64,000 bases of DNA, taken from NCBI RefSeq assembly GCF_007995085.1, contig NZ_VOQS01000003.1:2728001-2792000 (forward strand), written 5' to 3'. This DNA comes from Paraburkholderia azotifigens. Lineage in GTDB: Bacteria; Pseudomonadota; Gammaproteobacteria; Burkholderiales; Burkholderiaceae. Below the pieces are notes generated by a model. It did no database searches and was not told the DNA's origin. It was given only the letters and a program-made list of their open reading frames with translations. This document shows, one piece after another, positions 15,935-25,688 of the stretch (the first letter of the stretch is position 1; each line of letters starts with the position of its first letter). A program made the position numbers and the translations under genes.

Positions 15935-16768
15935 TCAATGCGACATCAGCACCGGCAAGGTCATCGATTCCAGCATTGTCCGCGTCACGCCGCCGAATAC
16001 GCGTTCGCGTGCGCGGGAATGGCCGTAAGCGCCCATCACGAGCAGATCGATGTGCATATCCGACGCCCGGCTGAGCAAGGTGGCGCCGGCACTCGCGCCG
16101 ATGTGCGCGCGCCGCGTAGAAAACGATGCGGTCACGCCGTGCGTATCGAGCCATGCCGCGACGTCGATTCCTACGGGCCTCTCGCGTGCCCCATCGGCGG
16201 GCTGCACGATGTCGACCGTCACGTAACGCGCGTTCTCGAGCAGCGGCAGCGCGTCAGCCACGGCGCGAGCGGCCTCCCGGCTGCCGTCCCACGCGATCAG
16301 AACGTTTTCGCCCAGCGCCTGCACGCTGCCTGCATGAGGTACGACGAGCGCCGGACAACCCGCATCGAGCACCAGATTGCCGACGAAATTGGGCGCCACA
16401 TACGATGCAGCGTCTCTCGAGTCGTCCTGGCCCAGGATCAACAGGTCGGCATGACGCGCATGGAGCAGGGCGACTTCCGGCGCGGGTCCGCGCGGCGCGC
16501 GCCATTCGACGCTGCGGTGGCCCGCCCGTTCCGCCGCGGCGAGAAAACTGTCATGCGCTTTCTGCAGGAGCCCGGCGCGGCGTCCTTCGAGTTCCGCGAA
16601 CGGACGGCTGCCGATCTGCCTGAGCGCGCCGGGCAGCAGTTCGGTGCAAACGGCATACAGGCCAATGAGATGCGCATCCCAGCGCCTGGCGAGATCAAGT
16701 GAAAGGGCGATTCTCGCTGCGCTGTGACGGCTATCGTCAATGTGGACGAGCAAGGTCTTGTAGGTCAT
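15935..16768 (-). CDS. Universal stress protein, tandem Usp domains
   Basis: 277 residues with two Usp folds. The first is degenerate (YKTLLVHIDDSRHSAARIAL to ILGQDDSRDAASY). The second (ENVLIAWDGSREAARAVADA to MGAYGHSRARERVFGGVTRT) keeps a version of the nucleotide loop. ATG at 16768 overlaps the TGA of the preceding usp gene as ATGA, so the two are translationally coupled. Last of three usp genes on one minus-strand transcript. Likely a cytosolic stress protein; the ligand is unknown. Confidence 0.9.
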   Translation of the reverse strand: MTYKTLLVHIDDSRHSAARIALSLDLARRWDAHLIGLYAVCTELLPGALRQIGSRPFAELEGRRAGLLQKAHDSFLAAAERAGHRSVEWRAPRGPAPEVALLHARHADLLILGQDDSRDAASYVAPNFVGNLVLDAGCPALVVPHAGSVQALGENVLIAWDGSREAARAVADALPLLENARYVTVDIVQPADGARERPVGIDVAAWLDTHGVTASFSTRRAHIGASAGATLLSRASDMHIDLLVMGAYGHSRARERVFGGVTRTMLESMTLPVLMSH

Positions 16769-17268
16769 GTCAGTTCCTTTTCGACGGGGATGTCGGTCGA
16801 CGTTTCCCCGGTCGAGCCGGCGGTGCGCGCTGGAATCATCAGGACAGGACAGGCTGCGCCTCGCAACACCCGTTCGGCGACGCTTCCCAGCACCATCCGC
16901 CGGAAACCTCGCCGTCCATGCGTGCCCATGACGATGAGATCGGCATGCCACTCGCCAGCCGTTTCATTGACGCGATGGGCGACATCCTCTCCCGGCGGCG
17001 CGACTTCGACGACACGCGGCACGCCTGTCACGCTGCGTATTGCGATTCGTGCGCTCGCATCGGAGGCGATACGCTTGCCTTCTTCCTCGAAAGCGTCCCG
17101 GATGATGGAAGGATCGAAGCCGGGGACGTCGTAGGCGATCACGGGCACGTCGATCACATACAGCGGCAGAACCTCGGCGCCGTGTTCGACGGCGAGATCG
17201 AGAGCGATATCGAGGGCGCGCGACGCGGTGTCGCTGCCGTCGAGTGCGATGAGTATGCGTTTGTACAT
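16765..17268 (-). CDS. Universal stress protein, single UspA domain
   Basis: 167 residues, one ATP-binding-type Usp domain: MYKRILIALDGSDTASRALD at the start and GTHGRRGFRRMVLGSVAERV near the end. The last 20 residues form a polar tail after the fold (TAGSTGETSTDIPVEKELT). Middle gene of the usp trio: 16 nt after the tandem usp at 17285, and overlapping the next by 4 nt. Expected to share the FNR box at 18205. Confidence 0.92.
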   Translation of the reverse strand: MYKRILIALDGSDTASRALDIALDLAVEHGAEVLPLYVIDVPVIAYDVPGFDPSIIRDAFEEEGKRIASDASARIAIRSVTGVPRVVEVAPPGEDVAHRVNETAGEWHADLIVMGTHGRRGFRRMVLGSVAERVLRGAACPVLMIPARTAGSTGETSTDIPVEKELT

Positions 17269-17284
17269 GACAAACCTTCCACGG

Positions 17285-18124
17285 CTAGTGTGAATAGAGA
17301 ACGGGTACGGTCATCGACCGGAGCAGCGTTCGCGTGGCGCCGCCCATCACCAGTTCACGCAGACGCGTGTGGGCGTACGCACCCATCACGACGAGATCGC
17401 AACCGAGGTCGGCCGCCTGGGACAACAGCACTTCCCCGACGGGTGCGTAGCGCTCGACGTTGACTTCGCGCACTTCGACCTTTACGCCATGACGCGCGAG
17501 CGTCACCGCAATGTCGGCGCCCGGAATGCGTCGTCCCGTCGGCTCGTCGCGATCCGCGTTGACCGTGAGCAGGGTGACGTTGGCAGCGTCCGACAGAAAG
17601 GGCATCGCATCGTGCAGTGCGCGGGTCGCTTCGCGGCTGCCGTCCCATGCGATCAGCACCTGCTTGCCGCAGTCCGCGAATGTGCCGCTCGACGGCATCA
17701 CGAGCACGGGCCGGCCGGCCGCCATGATCAGATTCTCGATGAACTGCTCGGCGACGAACGACTCGGGATCGTCGAGATCCGTCTGGCTTGCGACGACCAG
17801 ATCGGCAAGGCGCGCATACGGCGGCATCGATTCGTTTGGATAGCCTTCGGCCGCGATCCACTGTCCGTCGACTTCGAGCCGGGCCAGTTCGGCGTGAAAG
17901 AGACGTTTGAGTTCGTCGCACTTGTCCTTCCGTTGGCGCTCGTGTTCGGCGTAATAGCTGGCCGTGCCCGCCATGATGAAGAGGGCCTGCGAATCTGGAA
18001 CGTACGCCGAAAAGACACCCGTCAGTCTCGCGTGGAAGCGGTGCGCCAACTGCAACGCAAATTCGAGCCGCGCGCGTGCATGCGTACTGGTATCCAGATG
18101 AACAAGAATGCTTCTGTAGCTCAT
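17285..18124 (-). CDS. Universal stress protein, tandem Usp domains
   Basis: 279 residues with two Usp folds (about 1-145 and 150-279). The first half includes a long insert rich in charged residues (HERQRKDKCDELKRLFHAEL). The second reads KQVLIAWDGSREATRALHDA and ends GAYAHTRLRELVMGGATRTL. ATG at 18124 is preferred (GGGAG at a good distance) over the ATG two codons earlier, which sits almost on the ribosome site. First gene of the three-usp operon, divergent from the phasin-like/phaB operon; both share the FNR box at 18205. Confidence 0.9.
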   Translation of the reverse strand: MSYRSILVHLDTSTHARARLEFALQLAHRFHARLTGVFSAYVPDSQALFIMAGTASYYAEHERQRKDKCDELKRLFHAELARLEVDGQWIAAEGYPNESMPPYARLADLVVASQTDLDDPESFVAEQFIENLIMAAGRPVLVMPSSGTFADCGKQVLIAWDGSREATRALHDAMPFLSDAANVTLLTVNADRDEPTGRRIPGADIAVTLARHGVKVEVREVNVERYAPVGEVLLSQAADLGCDLVVMGAYAHTRLRELVMGGATRTLLRSMTVPVLYSH

Positions 18125-18204
18125 CGCCATTGCTCCCGATGGAATGCGGATTAGCGGGCGGCGCCCGGGTGCAATGGAGTCTATGACGCGCTATCCGAGG
18201 TCGA

Positions 18205-18218
18205 TTGATGCATGTCAA
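18205..18218. promoter_or_regulatory. FNR-type box shared by two divergent operons
   Basis: TTGAT-GCAT-GTCAA, nine of ten consensus positions. It lies almost exactly midway: 87 nt from the usp start at 18124 and 86 nt from the plus-strand start at 18298. Confidence 0.75.
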
Positions 18219-18297
18219 TCGCAATGCAGTACGCGCGGCTAGAGTGGACATCGAAGCGTGCCGACGCACGCACTGCATTGCACAAGGAGCAAGGATC

Positions 18298-18789
18298 ATG
18301 AACCGGTTACCAGACTTCGCTGCGCCGCTGGAGATTTGCCAGGCCGAACTCGCTGAGCCGATCCGACTGACGGAGCTTGCGGAAGACTGGCGGCGCGATC
18401 TGAACGCATTGGAGAGCCGGAGCATCAGACGGGATCGCGATGCCATACGTCGCGTCGAGGCGGCGCTGGCGCAATCCGGCGATTCGTATGCTTTCACATC
18501 CGCCCTGCAGGCCGCGATGCGGGCCTATGCGAACGAGACACTTTCAATCTGGGGCGACGCGGCGCTGAATACCGCGCAGCGTCAGGCCGAACTGATCGAC
18601 GAACTCACGCGCCTGTCGGGTGCATGGAGACTGTTCTGGTTCGCGCCGCTGCAAAAGCTGCCCGGCGCCGAGGCGCCCCTCGGCAGTTTCAGCGCATGGC
18701 TGCGCGCCTGTCAGGACGAAATGCTGAGCGTCGTCCGCTCGACACCGACGCAGTCACGCACGCCCGCCCATACGGCAATGGGAGCGTGA
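18298..18789 (+). CDS. Phasin-like hypothetical protein
   Basis: 163 residues, almost wholly helical, with amphipathic stretches such as LQAAMRAYANETLSIWGDAA and QRQAELIDELTRLSGAWRLF and a small-residue tail. This resembles phasin-type granule proteins. Its stop is 1 nt before the start of acetoacetyl-CoA reductase, so the two are coupled, which supports a role in polyhydroxybutyrate storage. I cannot place it in a named family with certainty. ATG at 18298 has AAGGAG and AAGGA upstream. Confidence 0.55.
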   Translation: MNRLPDFAAPLEICQAELAEPIRLTELAEDWRRDLNALESRSIRRDRDAIRRVEAALAQSGDSYAFTSALQAAMRAYANETLSIWGDAALNTAQRQAELIDELTRLSGAWRLFWFAPLQKLPGAEAPLGSFSAWLRACQDEMLSVVRSTPTQSRTPAHTAMGA

Positions 18790-18790
18790 C

Positions 18791-19537
18791 ATGAAAACAG
18801 ACCGTGTGGCTTTTGTCACGGGCGGCATGGGCGGCCTTGGCGCGGCGATCAGCAGGGCGCTTCACGACGCGGGAATCAACGTGGCCATGTCGTATTCGGC
18901 GCGTAACGATCACGTCGCGACATGGCTGATGAAGGAGCGCGATGCAGGCCGCAATTTTCACGCGTACGAGGCCGACGTTGCCGACTTCGATTCGTGCGCG
19001 CGGTGCGCGCGCCGCGTGCTCGACGAACTCGGGAAAGTCGACATCCTGATCAACAATGCAGGCATCACGCGCGATTCGACTTTCGCGCGCATGAGCAAGA
19101 CCGATTGGGACAGCGTGCTGCATACCGACCTTGACGGCCTCTTCAACATGACGAAGCCGTTCTTGCCAGGCATGGTGGAACGCGGATACGGGCGTATCGT
19201 CAATATCGGGTCGGTGAACGGATCACGGGGTGCATTCGGGCAGACCAACTATTCGGCTGCCAAGGCCGGCGTGCATGGATTCACCAAGGCGCTTGCGCTC
19301 GAAGTCGCGAAGCGAGGCGTCACAGTCAACACCGTATCGCCGGGATATCTCGCAACGGCGATGGTGGAAGCCGTGCCGCGCGACGTCATGGAAACGAAGA
19401 TCTTGCCGCAAATCCCCGTCGGGCGTCTTGGGCGGCCGGAGGAAGTGGCTGCGCTGGTTGCGTTTCTCTGTTCCGATAGCGCGGCTTTCATCACAGGCGC
19501 CGACCTGGCCATCAATGGCGGAATGCACATGGAATGA
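18791..19537 (+). CDS. phaB: Acetoacetyl-CoA reductase (NADPH), PHB synthesis
   Basis: 248-residue short-chain dehydrogenase. Cofactor loop TGGMGGLG (10-17), NNAG at 88-91, catalytic Ser141, Tyr154 and Lys158 (NYSAAKAG). The motif ITRDSTFARM is typical of PhaB. It reduces acetoacetyl-CoA to (R)-3-hydroxybutyryl-CoA, the precursor of polyhydroxybutyrate; a polymerase lies at 47070 and a depolymerase at 39022. It is coupled to the phasin-like gene upstream and followed by a flavodoxin-like gene. Reoxidation of NADPH by this step would help cells short of oxygen (inference). Confidence 0.92.
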   Translation: MKTDRVAFVTGGMGGLGAAISRALHDAGINVAMSYSARNDHVATWLMKERDAGRNFHAYEADVADFDSCARCARRVLDELGKVDILINNAGITRDSTFARMSKTDWDSVLHTDLDGLFNMTKPFLPGMVERGYGRIVNIGSVNGSRGAFGQTNYSAAKAGVHGFTKALALEVAKRGVTVNTVSPGYLATAMVEAVPRDVMETKILPQIPVGRLGRPEEVAALVAFLCSDSAAFITGADLAINGGMHME

Positions 19538-19582
19538 TGGCCGCGCGGAAGATTGCACGCGGGCGTTCAGATGGAGATATGC

Positions 19583-20113
19583 ATGTCGGAAGCGAGCAAC
19601 GCATTTCTGGTCGTGTACTTCTCGCGCAGCGGCAGGACGCGGCGCATTGCCGAAATGCTGGCCTCGGAACTCGGCGCCGACGTCGAGCCGATTTGCGAGC
19701 GCAACTCAGGCGGCGCTCAAGGACGCAAGCGCGGCTATGTACGGTCGCTGCTCGACGCATGGTTCGAACGGCCGGCCGACCTGTTGCCTGCGCTACATGA
19801 CGTATCGCGTTACGACGTCGTGGTGGTGGCGTCCGCGGTCTGGGCGAGCCACGCTTCTGCGCCTGCTGTGACGTGGCTGAAGGAGCATGGCGGACGCATC
19901 CCGCGTCTTGCGCTGTTCTGCTGCGTGCGCCGCCGAGGCCACAAACAGGCGTTGAAGCAGATGATGCACGCGGCGGGCAAGCCAGCCGTCGCGTGCTGCG
20001 TGGTCACAGACCGTGATGTGCGTACCCGTGTCGACGGGGTAAAGCGTCAGGCGTTTGCGCGGAAGATCAGGCATCAGCTGCCGGATCGGTTCGAAAAGGA
20101 GGGGACGATGTAA
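19583..20113 (+). CDS. Flavodoxin-fold protein
   Basis: 176 residues. It starts with a flavodoxin-like FMN phosphate loop (FLVVYFSRSGRTRRIAEMLA). It then has YDVVVVASAVWASHASAPAV, the position of the first flavin-stacking loop, and PRLALFCCVRRRGHKQALKQ. Related stand-alone flavodoxins serve as one-electron carriers or quinone reductase partners. Two adjacent cysteines (FCCVRR and ACCVVTD) are unusual. ATG at 19583 has GGAG 6 nt upstream; other in-frame starts at 19553 and 19571 are possible. Last gene of the phasin-like/phaB operon. Confidence 0.75.
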   Translation: MSEASNAFLVVYFSRSGRTRRIAEMLASELGADVEPICERNSGGAQGRKRGYVRSLLDAWFERPADLLPALHDVSRYDVVVVASAVWASHASAPAVTWLKEHGGRIPRLALFCCVRRRGHKQALKQMMHAAGKPAVACCVVTDRDVRTRVDGVKRQAFARKIRHQLPDRFEKEGTM

Positions 20114-20178
20114 CCGTTCCGCAGGGAACGCATCGTCGCTATTTTCAGCACGCAAAACAGGCAAAAGCAGCAGGCAAA

Positions 20179-20204
20179 GGCAGGCGCCATCGCGGACGCC
20201 TGCC
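20179..20204. terminator. Hairpin between the flavodoxin-like gene and adh
   Basis: GGCAGGCG (20179-20186) pairs with CGCCTGCC (20197-20204) across a 10-nt loop, between two convergent genes. Short direct repeats follow (TTTGCCATG twice at about 20219-20236 and CCCATCAAT twice at about 20239-20257). No strong T-run. Confidence 0.4.
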
Positions 20205-20252
20205 ATGCCGTTTGCCATGTTTGCCATGTTTGCGATAGCCCATCAATCCCCA

Positions 20253-21278
20253 TCAATCGAGCGCCATCACGATCCGCCCATCCACTGTCCCTTCGCGGAG
20301 CGCACCGAACACCGCGTTGATGTTCTCGAGCCGGTCGCGATGAATGTGCGCTCGAACGCTGCCCTGCGCGGCGAAGTCGAGCGACTCCTGCAAATCGCGC
20401 CGCGTCCCCACGATCGAGCCGCGTATCGTAATGCCGTTAAGGACCGTCGAAAAAATCGGCAGCGGAAAATCGCCCGGCGGCAAACCGTTGAGTGCGACCG
20501 TGCCGCCGCGTCGGACCATGCCAAGCGCTTGCGCGAATGCACTGCGCGACACGGCAGTCACCAGCACGCCATGCGCGCCGCCAATTTCTTTCTGGATAAA
20601 AGCGGCCGGATCCGTGGTTTTCGCATTGACGACAAGCTTCGCGCCCAGATTGCGTGCAAGGTCGAGTTTCGCGTCGGAGATGTCGACTGCAACCACGTGC
20701 AATCCCATTGCAATCGCATACTGCACGGCGACGTGCCCAAGCCCACCGATACCCGAAATCGCCAGCCACTGGCCCGGGCGCGTGTCCGTCACGCGAATGC
20801 CTTTGTAGACGGTCACGCCGGCGCAGAGAATCGGCGCGATTTCATCGAACGCGACAGTGTCGGGAAGATGTCCGACATAGTTGGGATCGGCCAGCACGTA
20901 TTCGGCATATCCGCCGTTGACCGAGTACCCCGTGTTCTTCTGGTCGTGACAGAGCGTTTCCCATCCGCTCAGACAGTGTTCGCACCGGCCGCAGGCCGTA
21001 TAGAGCCAGGGCACGCCGACGCGGTCGCCTTCCTTTACGCCCTTCACGCCGCTGCCAACAGCGGCGACGTAACCGACGCCCTCATGTCCGGGAATGAAAG
21101 GCAGCGTCGGTTTGACGGGCCAATCGCCGTCGGCGGCATGAAGATCGGTATGGCAGACGCCCGACGCCTTGATGTTCACCAGAATCTGGCCCGGACCGAC
21201 ATCAGGCACGGCGACTTCTTCGATGCTCAGCGGCTTGCCGAATTCTCGTACGACAGCGGCTTTCATATGGCGGGTCAT
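20253..21278 (-). CDS. adhP: Zinc-dependent alcohol dehydrogenase (AdhP/AdhA type)
   Basis: 341 residues, medium-chain dehydrogenase. Catalytic zinc ligands Cys42 ([14 protein letters not shown]) and His65-Glu66 (GHEGVGYV), with a third Cys in [11 protein letters not shown]. Structural zinc cysteines at 96, 99, 102 and 110. NAD loop [13 protein letters not shown]. It interconverts primary alcohols and aldehydes with NAD(H). In oxygen-poor cells it would regenerate NAD by reducing acetaldehyde (inference). A perfect FNR box lies 63 nt upstream, the closest of all in the window. Confidence 0.93.
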   Translation of the reverse strand: MTRHMKAAVVREFGKPLSIEEVAVPDVGPGQILVNIKASGVCHTDLHAADGDWPVKPTLPFIPGHEGVGYVAAVGSGVKGVKEGDRVGVPWLYTACGRCEHCLSGWETLCHDQKNTGYSVNGGYAEYVLADPNYVGHLPDTVAFDEIAPILCAGVTVYKGIRVTDTRPGQWLAISGIGGLGHVAVQYAIAMGLHVVAVDISDAKLDLARNLGAKLVVNAKTTDPAAFIQKEIGGAHGVLVTAVSRSAFAQALGMVRRGGTVALNGLPPGDFPLPIFSTVLNGITIRGSIVGTRRDLQESLDFAAQGSVRAHIHRDRLENINAVFGALREGTVDGRIVMALD

Positions 21279-21334
21279 GCGACGCTCCTCGGAAAAATGG
21301 TTCGTGCAGTGTTGCGCATGCGAACATCGCGCGG

Positions 21335-21348
21335 TTGATTCAGATCAA
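21335..21348. promoter_or_regulatory. FNR/ANR box, perfect
   Basis: TTGAT-TCAG-ATCAA matches the consensus at all ten positions. The centre is 63 nt upstream of the alcohol dehydrogenase start at 21278. Confidence 0.85.
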
Positions 21349-21401
21349 CGGGTATCGCCTGTCGCGCCGGAATGAGGGGCGTTCGCGTTGGTCTTGTCCG
21401 G

Positions 21402-22016
21402 TCAAACACGCAACGATCCGCGCAGCGTACCGAAGTCCGTGCGAGGCCGACGGTGCACGGGCGAGACGTCGGGGGTGGAGAAAGCAGGTTTGTCCTGACA
21501 GGCATGCAGCGCTTGCGCAAGATCGAGTGGGAAGCGGTGCAACGATGCGTTGTATTGCAGCGCTGCATGGTCGTACCGTTCACGCGCGGCCGCGATTCGG
21601 GCCGCAGACGATGCAAGCCGCGTTTGCAGCATCTGGAAACGCGGGGCCGTCTCAATTCGGTGCACGGATTCGCAGACGATCATGAGTTGCGAGATCGCTT
21701 CCGTCATTTGACGTTGCGCCACGTCGAATCGCGCGAACAACGCGGGTTCGCCGACGAGCGCCGGCGTCGCATGCAAGGCTTCGATGGCTGAACGGGCGTC
21801 TGCAACGTTCTTCAGTGTCGATGCGTCCGCGGGCAGGTAGCGGCGGGCGAGGGCGGTCGTTTCATCGACCAGTGCAAGGCGCTCGTCGTAAAGCACGACG
21901 ACGTCCGAGAAGGCGGCCTTGACCTGGTCATCCGCCTGGAGCGATGGGACAACCCCACAGGCTGTCAACGCATCGAGGGCCAACAGAACCGGAATGATCA
22001 GCAAGGCTTTCATCAT
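21402..22016 (-). CDS. LemA-like lipoprotein
   Basis: 204 residues. The first 20 form a lipoprotein signal (MMKALLIIPVLLALDALTAC) with lipobox LTAC, Cys about 20. The body is helical (DDQVKAAFSDVVVLYDERLA, then ARFDVAQRQMTEAISQLMIV) and ends in a YNASLHRFPLDLA segment, which matches the LemA pattern of an elongated helical bundle tethered to a membrane. LemA proteins have no settled function. The tail after about 185 is polar. It is divergent from the ATP synthase operon, and each gene has its own FNR-type box. Confidence 0.7.
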   Translation of the reverse strand: MMKALLIIPVLLALDALTACGVVPSLQADDQVKAAFSDVVVLYDERLALVDETTALARRYLPADASTLKNVADARSAIEALHATPALVGEPALFARFDVAQRQMTEAISQLMIVCESVHRIETAPRFQMLQTRLASSAARIAAARERYDHAALQYNASLHRFPLDLAQALHACQDKPAFSTPDVSPVHRRPRTDFGTLRGSLRV

Positions 22017-22077
22017 GTCGACCGCGCTCCAGGTGAGGTCCATCACATCGAGCGTAGACGGGCGTGTGCGTATCCGT

Positions 22078-22091
22078 TTGATCCCCGTCAA
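22078..22091. promoter_or_regulatory. FNR-type box upstream of the LemA-like gene
   Basis: TTGAT-CCCC-GTCAA, nine of ten consensus positions. The centre is 68 nt upstream of the start at 22016. Confidence 0.7.
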
Positions 22092-22157
22092 GCGCGACGC
22101 GCTTTTGAGAGCGCGCACCACGCATCGTTCGCGCAATGCGACTCATGCGTGCAGTCA

Positions 22158-22171
22158 TTGATCAGGATCAG
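22158..22171. promoter_or_regulatory. FNR-type box upstream of the N-ATPase operon
   Basis: TTGAT-CAGG-ATCAG, nine of ten consensus positions. The centre is 69 nt upstream of the GTG at 22234. Confidence 0.65.
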
Positions 22172-22200
22172 CTTTGAGCGGGCGCTCGCCGTTATCTTGA

Positions 22201-23703
<1,503 letters not shown>

Positions 23704-23716
23704 AGGATGCATCGCC

Positions 23717-24148
23717 ATGACGGACGACTCGCTCAGCCTGACCATCGCAACGCCCGCGCGCGTGGTCGTCGACGGATTGGCGATCGTCTCGTTGCGCGCG
23801 GAAGACGCGAGCGGCGGGTTCGGCATTCACGTCGGACATGTGGATATGGTGACGCTTCTCGGCGCGTCTGTCGTGCGGTGGGCGACGCCGGACGGCACCG
23901 CGCATTTTTGCGCCGTGGACGGCGGCGTGCTGATCGTGTCGAACGGCGCGACCGTGTCGATCGCATGCAGGGAAGCCGTGCTGGGCGAATCGTTGCAAGG
24001 GCTGGAGGCGCAAGTGCACGGCACGCGTGAAACGCAACTCGATGCGATGCGGCGCGCGCGTGTCGAGCAGACGCGCCTTCATGCTCGTGCTGTGCGACAG
24101 ATGTTGCGTTACCTGCGTCCACAGGCGGCGCGTGGAGTGCCCCAATGA
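23717..24148 (+). CDS. atpC: N-type ATPase subunit epsilon
   Basis: 143 residues. The N-terminal beta-sandwich typical of epsilon is clear (LSLTIATPARVVVDGLAIVS, GGFGIHVGHVDMVTLL, CAVDGGVLIVSNG), followed by a short helical tail. It links the rotor to the catalytic head. It starts 13 nt after atpD and its TGA overlaps the ATG of the next gene (ATGA). Identified by position and the N-terminal pattern. Confidence 0.85.
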   Translation: MTDDSLSLTIATPARVVVDGLAIVSLRAEDASGGFGIHVGHVDMVTLLGASVVRWATPDGTAHFCAVDGGVLIVSNGATVSIACREAVLGESLQGLEAQVHGTRETQLDAMRRARVEQTRLHARAVRQMLRYLRPQAARGVPQ

Positions 24149-24459
24149 CAAGCCAGCGCAAGCGCGATGCCCCGGCGGACGATCGCGTCGCGAAAGCGGC
24201 ACGGCGCGCTTCGGATCGCGACGCAATGGGACGCGAAGACCGGGAGCCGTCGCTGGCCGCACGGCTTGGGCAGATCGGCATTCTCGGCTGGACGATCGTT
24301 TTGCCGACGCTCGTCTGTCTCGCGCTGGGTCGATGGCTGGACCGGCTGATGGGAACGCGCGTGTTTTTCTCGGCGCCGTTTCTGATGATCGGGGCGGCGA
24401 TCGGTTTCTGGTCGGCATGGAAATGGATGCACCGGCAGCAAAGGAGAGATCGTGACTAA
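24145..24459 (+). CDS. atpQ: N-type ATPase accessory membrane subunit AtpQ (AtpI-like)
   Basis: 104 residues: about 40 hydrophilic residues, then two membrane helices (LGWTIVLPTLVCLALGRWLD and FLMIGAAIGFWSAWKWMHRQ). This is the AtpI-like protein usually third in N-ATPase operons, thought to help c-ring assembly or Mg2+ handling. It overlaps atpC by 4 nt and atpR by 8 nt. The call rests on operon position plus topology. Confidence 0.8.
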   Translation: MTSQRKRDAPADDRVAKAARRASDRDAMGREDREPSLAARLGQIGILGWTIVLPTLVCLALGRWLDRLMGTRVFFSAPFLMIGAAIGFWSAWKWMHRQQRRDRD

Positions 24460-24745
24460 TACCGTTTTCGCTCACCTGCCCACTGCACTGGCCTTGTTCG
24501 TCGCCGGCCTTGCGGTCGGCCTGCTCGCGGGTGCGGCGCACTTCGCTTCGCTCCGCTGGAATGCCTCGCTGTTCATTGCCGGGCGTCCCGTCGGCGCACT
24601 GCTGCTGCAACTGTCGCGTTTCGCGTTGACGGCGGCCGTGTTCGTCCTGCTGGCGAAGGCGGCCACGCTGGCTCTGCTCGGCGGGATGGGCGGTTTCATG
24701 TGGACGCGCAGCATCGCGCTGCGGCTCGGGCGAGCCGGATCATGA
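24452..24745 (+). CDS. atpR: N-type ATPase subunit AtpR
   Basis: 97 residues with three predicted membrane helices (LPTALALFVAGLAVGLLAGA; VGALLLQLSRFALTAAVFVL; a short last one) and a conserved Arg in LSRFAL. AtpR is unique to N-ATPases; its membrane Arg and Asn residues were proposed to interact with the c ring. It sits in the expected fourth place and overlaps both neighbours. Confidence 0.82.
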   Translation: MTNTVFAHLPTALALFVAGLAVGLLAGAAHFASLRWNASLFIAGRPVGALLLQLSRFALTAAVFVLLAKAATLALLGGMGGFMWTRSIALRLGRAGS

Positions 24746-25440
24746 TGCATTCGCCTCTGACCACGGAGCCGTTGCTGCACATCGGTCCTCTCGCGATAAG
24801 CGCGCCCGTGATCGTTACGTGGGCGCTCATGGCGTGCCTCGCGACGGGCGCTGCACTGCTCACCCGCAAGCTGTCGGTCGCGCCTTCAAGAATGCAGACA
24901 GTGCTCGAACTGCTCGTCGAAACCGTCGATACCCAGATACGCGACACGATGCAAACCGATCCGGCGCCGTATCGCTCGCTGATCGGCACGCTCTTTCTGT
25001 TCGTGCTGGTTGCGAACTGGTCGTCGCTCGTGCCCGGCGTCGAGCCACCCACGGCGCATCTGGAAACGGACGCCGCGCTCGCTTTGCTCGTGCTTCTCGC
25101 GACCGTGGCGTACGGCGTGCGCTCGCGCGGCGTGCGCGGATATATGGCCACCTTCGCCGAGCCGACGTGGGTGATGATCCCGTTGAATATCGTCGAGCAG
25201 CTTACGCGAACCTTTTCGCTGGTCGTACGCCTGTTCGGCAATGTGATGAGCGGTGTGTTTGTCGTGGGCATCGTGTTGTCGCTGGCGGGCCTGCTCGTGC
25301 CGATCCCGCTGATGGCGCTCGATCTGCTGACGGGGGCCGTGCAGGCCTACATCTTCGCCGTGCTCGCGATGGTCTTCATCGGCGCGGCAGTCGGCGAAAA
25401 GCCGCATCCCGCCAACGACAACCAGAAGGAACACGCATGA
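24742..25440 (+). CDS. atpB: N-type ATPase subunit a
   Basis: 232 residues, the ion-channel stator subunit. The essential arginine is Arg163 in TRTFSLVVRLFGNVMSGVFV, with ANWSSLVPGVEPPTAHLETD earlier and LLTGAVQAYIFAVLAMVFIG at the end, all hallmarks of F-type subunit a. ATG at 24742 overlaps the atpR stop; a second ATG follows at once. It ends ATGA with subunit c. Confidence 0.92.
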   Translation: MMHSPLTTEPLLHIGPLAISAPVIVTWALMACLATGAALLTRKLSVAPSRMQTVLELLVETVDTQIRDTMQTDPAPYRSLIGTLFLFVLVANWSSLVPGVEPPTAHLETDAALALLVLLATVAYGVRSRGVRGYMATFAEPTWVMIPLNIVEQLTRTFSLVVRLFGNVMSGVFVVGIVLSLAGLLVPIPLMALDLLTGAVQAYIFAVLAMVFIGAAVGEKPHPANDNQKEHA

Positions 25441-25682
25441 ACCTGATTGAAATCATCAGCATTGCCGCAGCCGCGCTCGCGGTGGCGTTCGGCGCGATCG
25501 GTCCGGCGCTTGCCGAAGGCCGCGCGGTGGCGGCTGCCATGGACGCTATCGCGCGGCAGCCGGATGCGGCGGGCACGTTGTCCCGCACGCTGTTCGTGGG
25601 CCTCGCGATGATCGAGACAATGGCGATCTATTGCCTCGTGATCGCGTTGCTGCTGCTGTTCGCCAATCCTTTCGTGAAGTGA
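25437..25682 (+). CDS. atpE: N-type ATPase subunit c, two carboxylates in the ion site
   Basis: 81 residues, two membrane helices. Helix 1 ends GPALAEGRAV and the loop carries ARQPDAAG. Helix 2 has LAMIETMAIYCLVIALLLLF. Compared with the Na+ ring of Ilyobacter tartaricus (Gln32, Glu65, Ser66, Tyr70), this subunit has Glu27, Glu60, Thr61 and Tyr65, so a second carboxylate replaces Gln. The rotor ring of the Burkholderia pseudomallei N-ATPase has been reported as an unusually large ring with two carboxylates and proton selectivity. Ion choice here is therefore more likely H+ than Na+ (inference). Confidence 0.9.
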   Translation: MNLIEIISIAAAALAVAFGAIGPALAEGRAVAAAMDAIARQPDAAGTLSRTLFVGLAMIETMAIYCLVIALLLLFANPFVK

Positions 25683-25688
25683 TGCGCG

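Noticed and set aside
20219..20257. Short direct repeats TTTGCCATG and CCCATCAAT as a regulatory array
   Set aside because: Only two copies each, between convergent genes; more likely slippage products.
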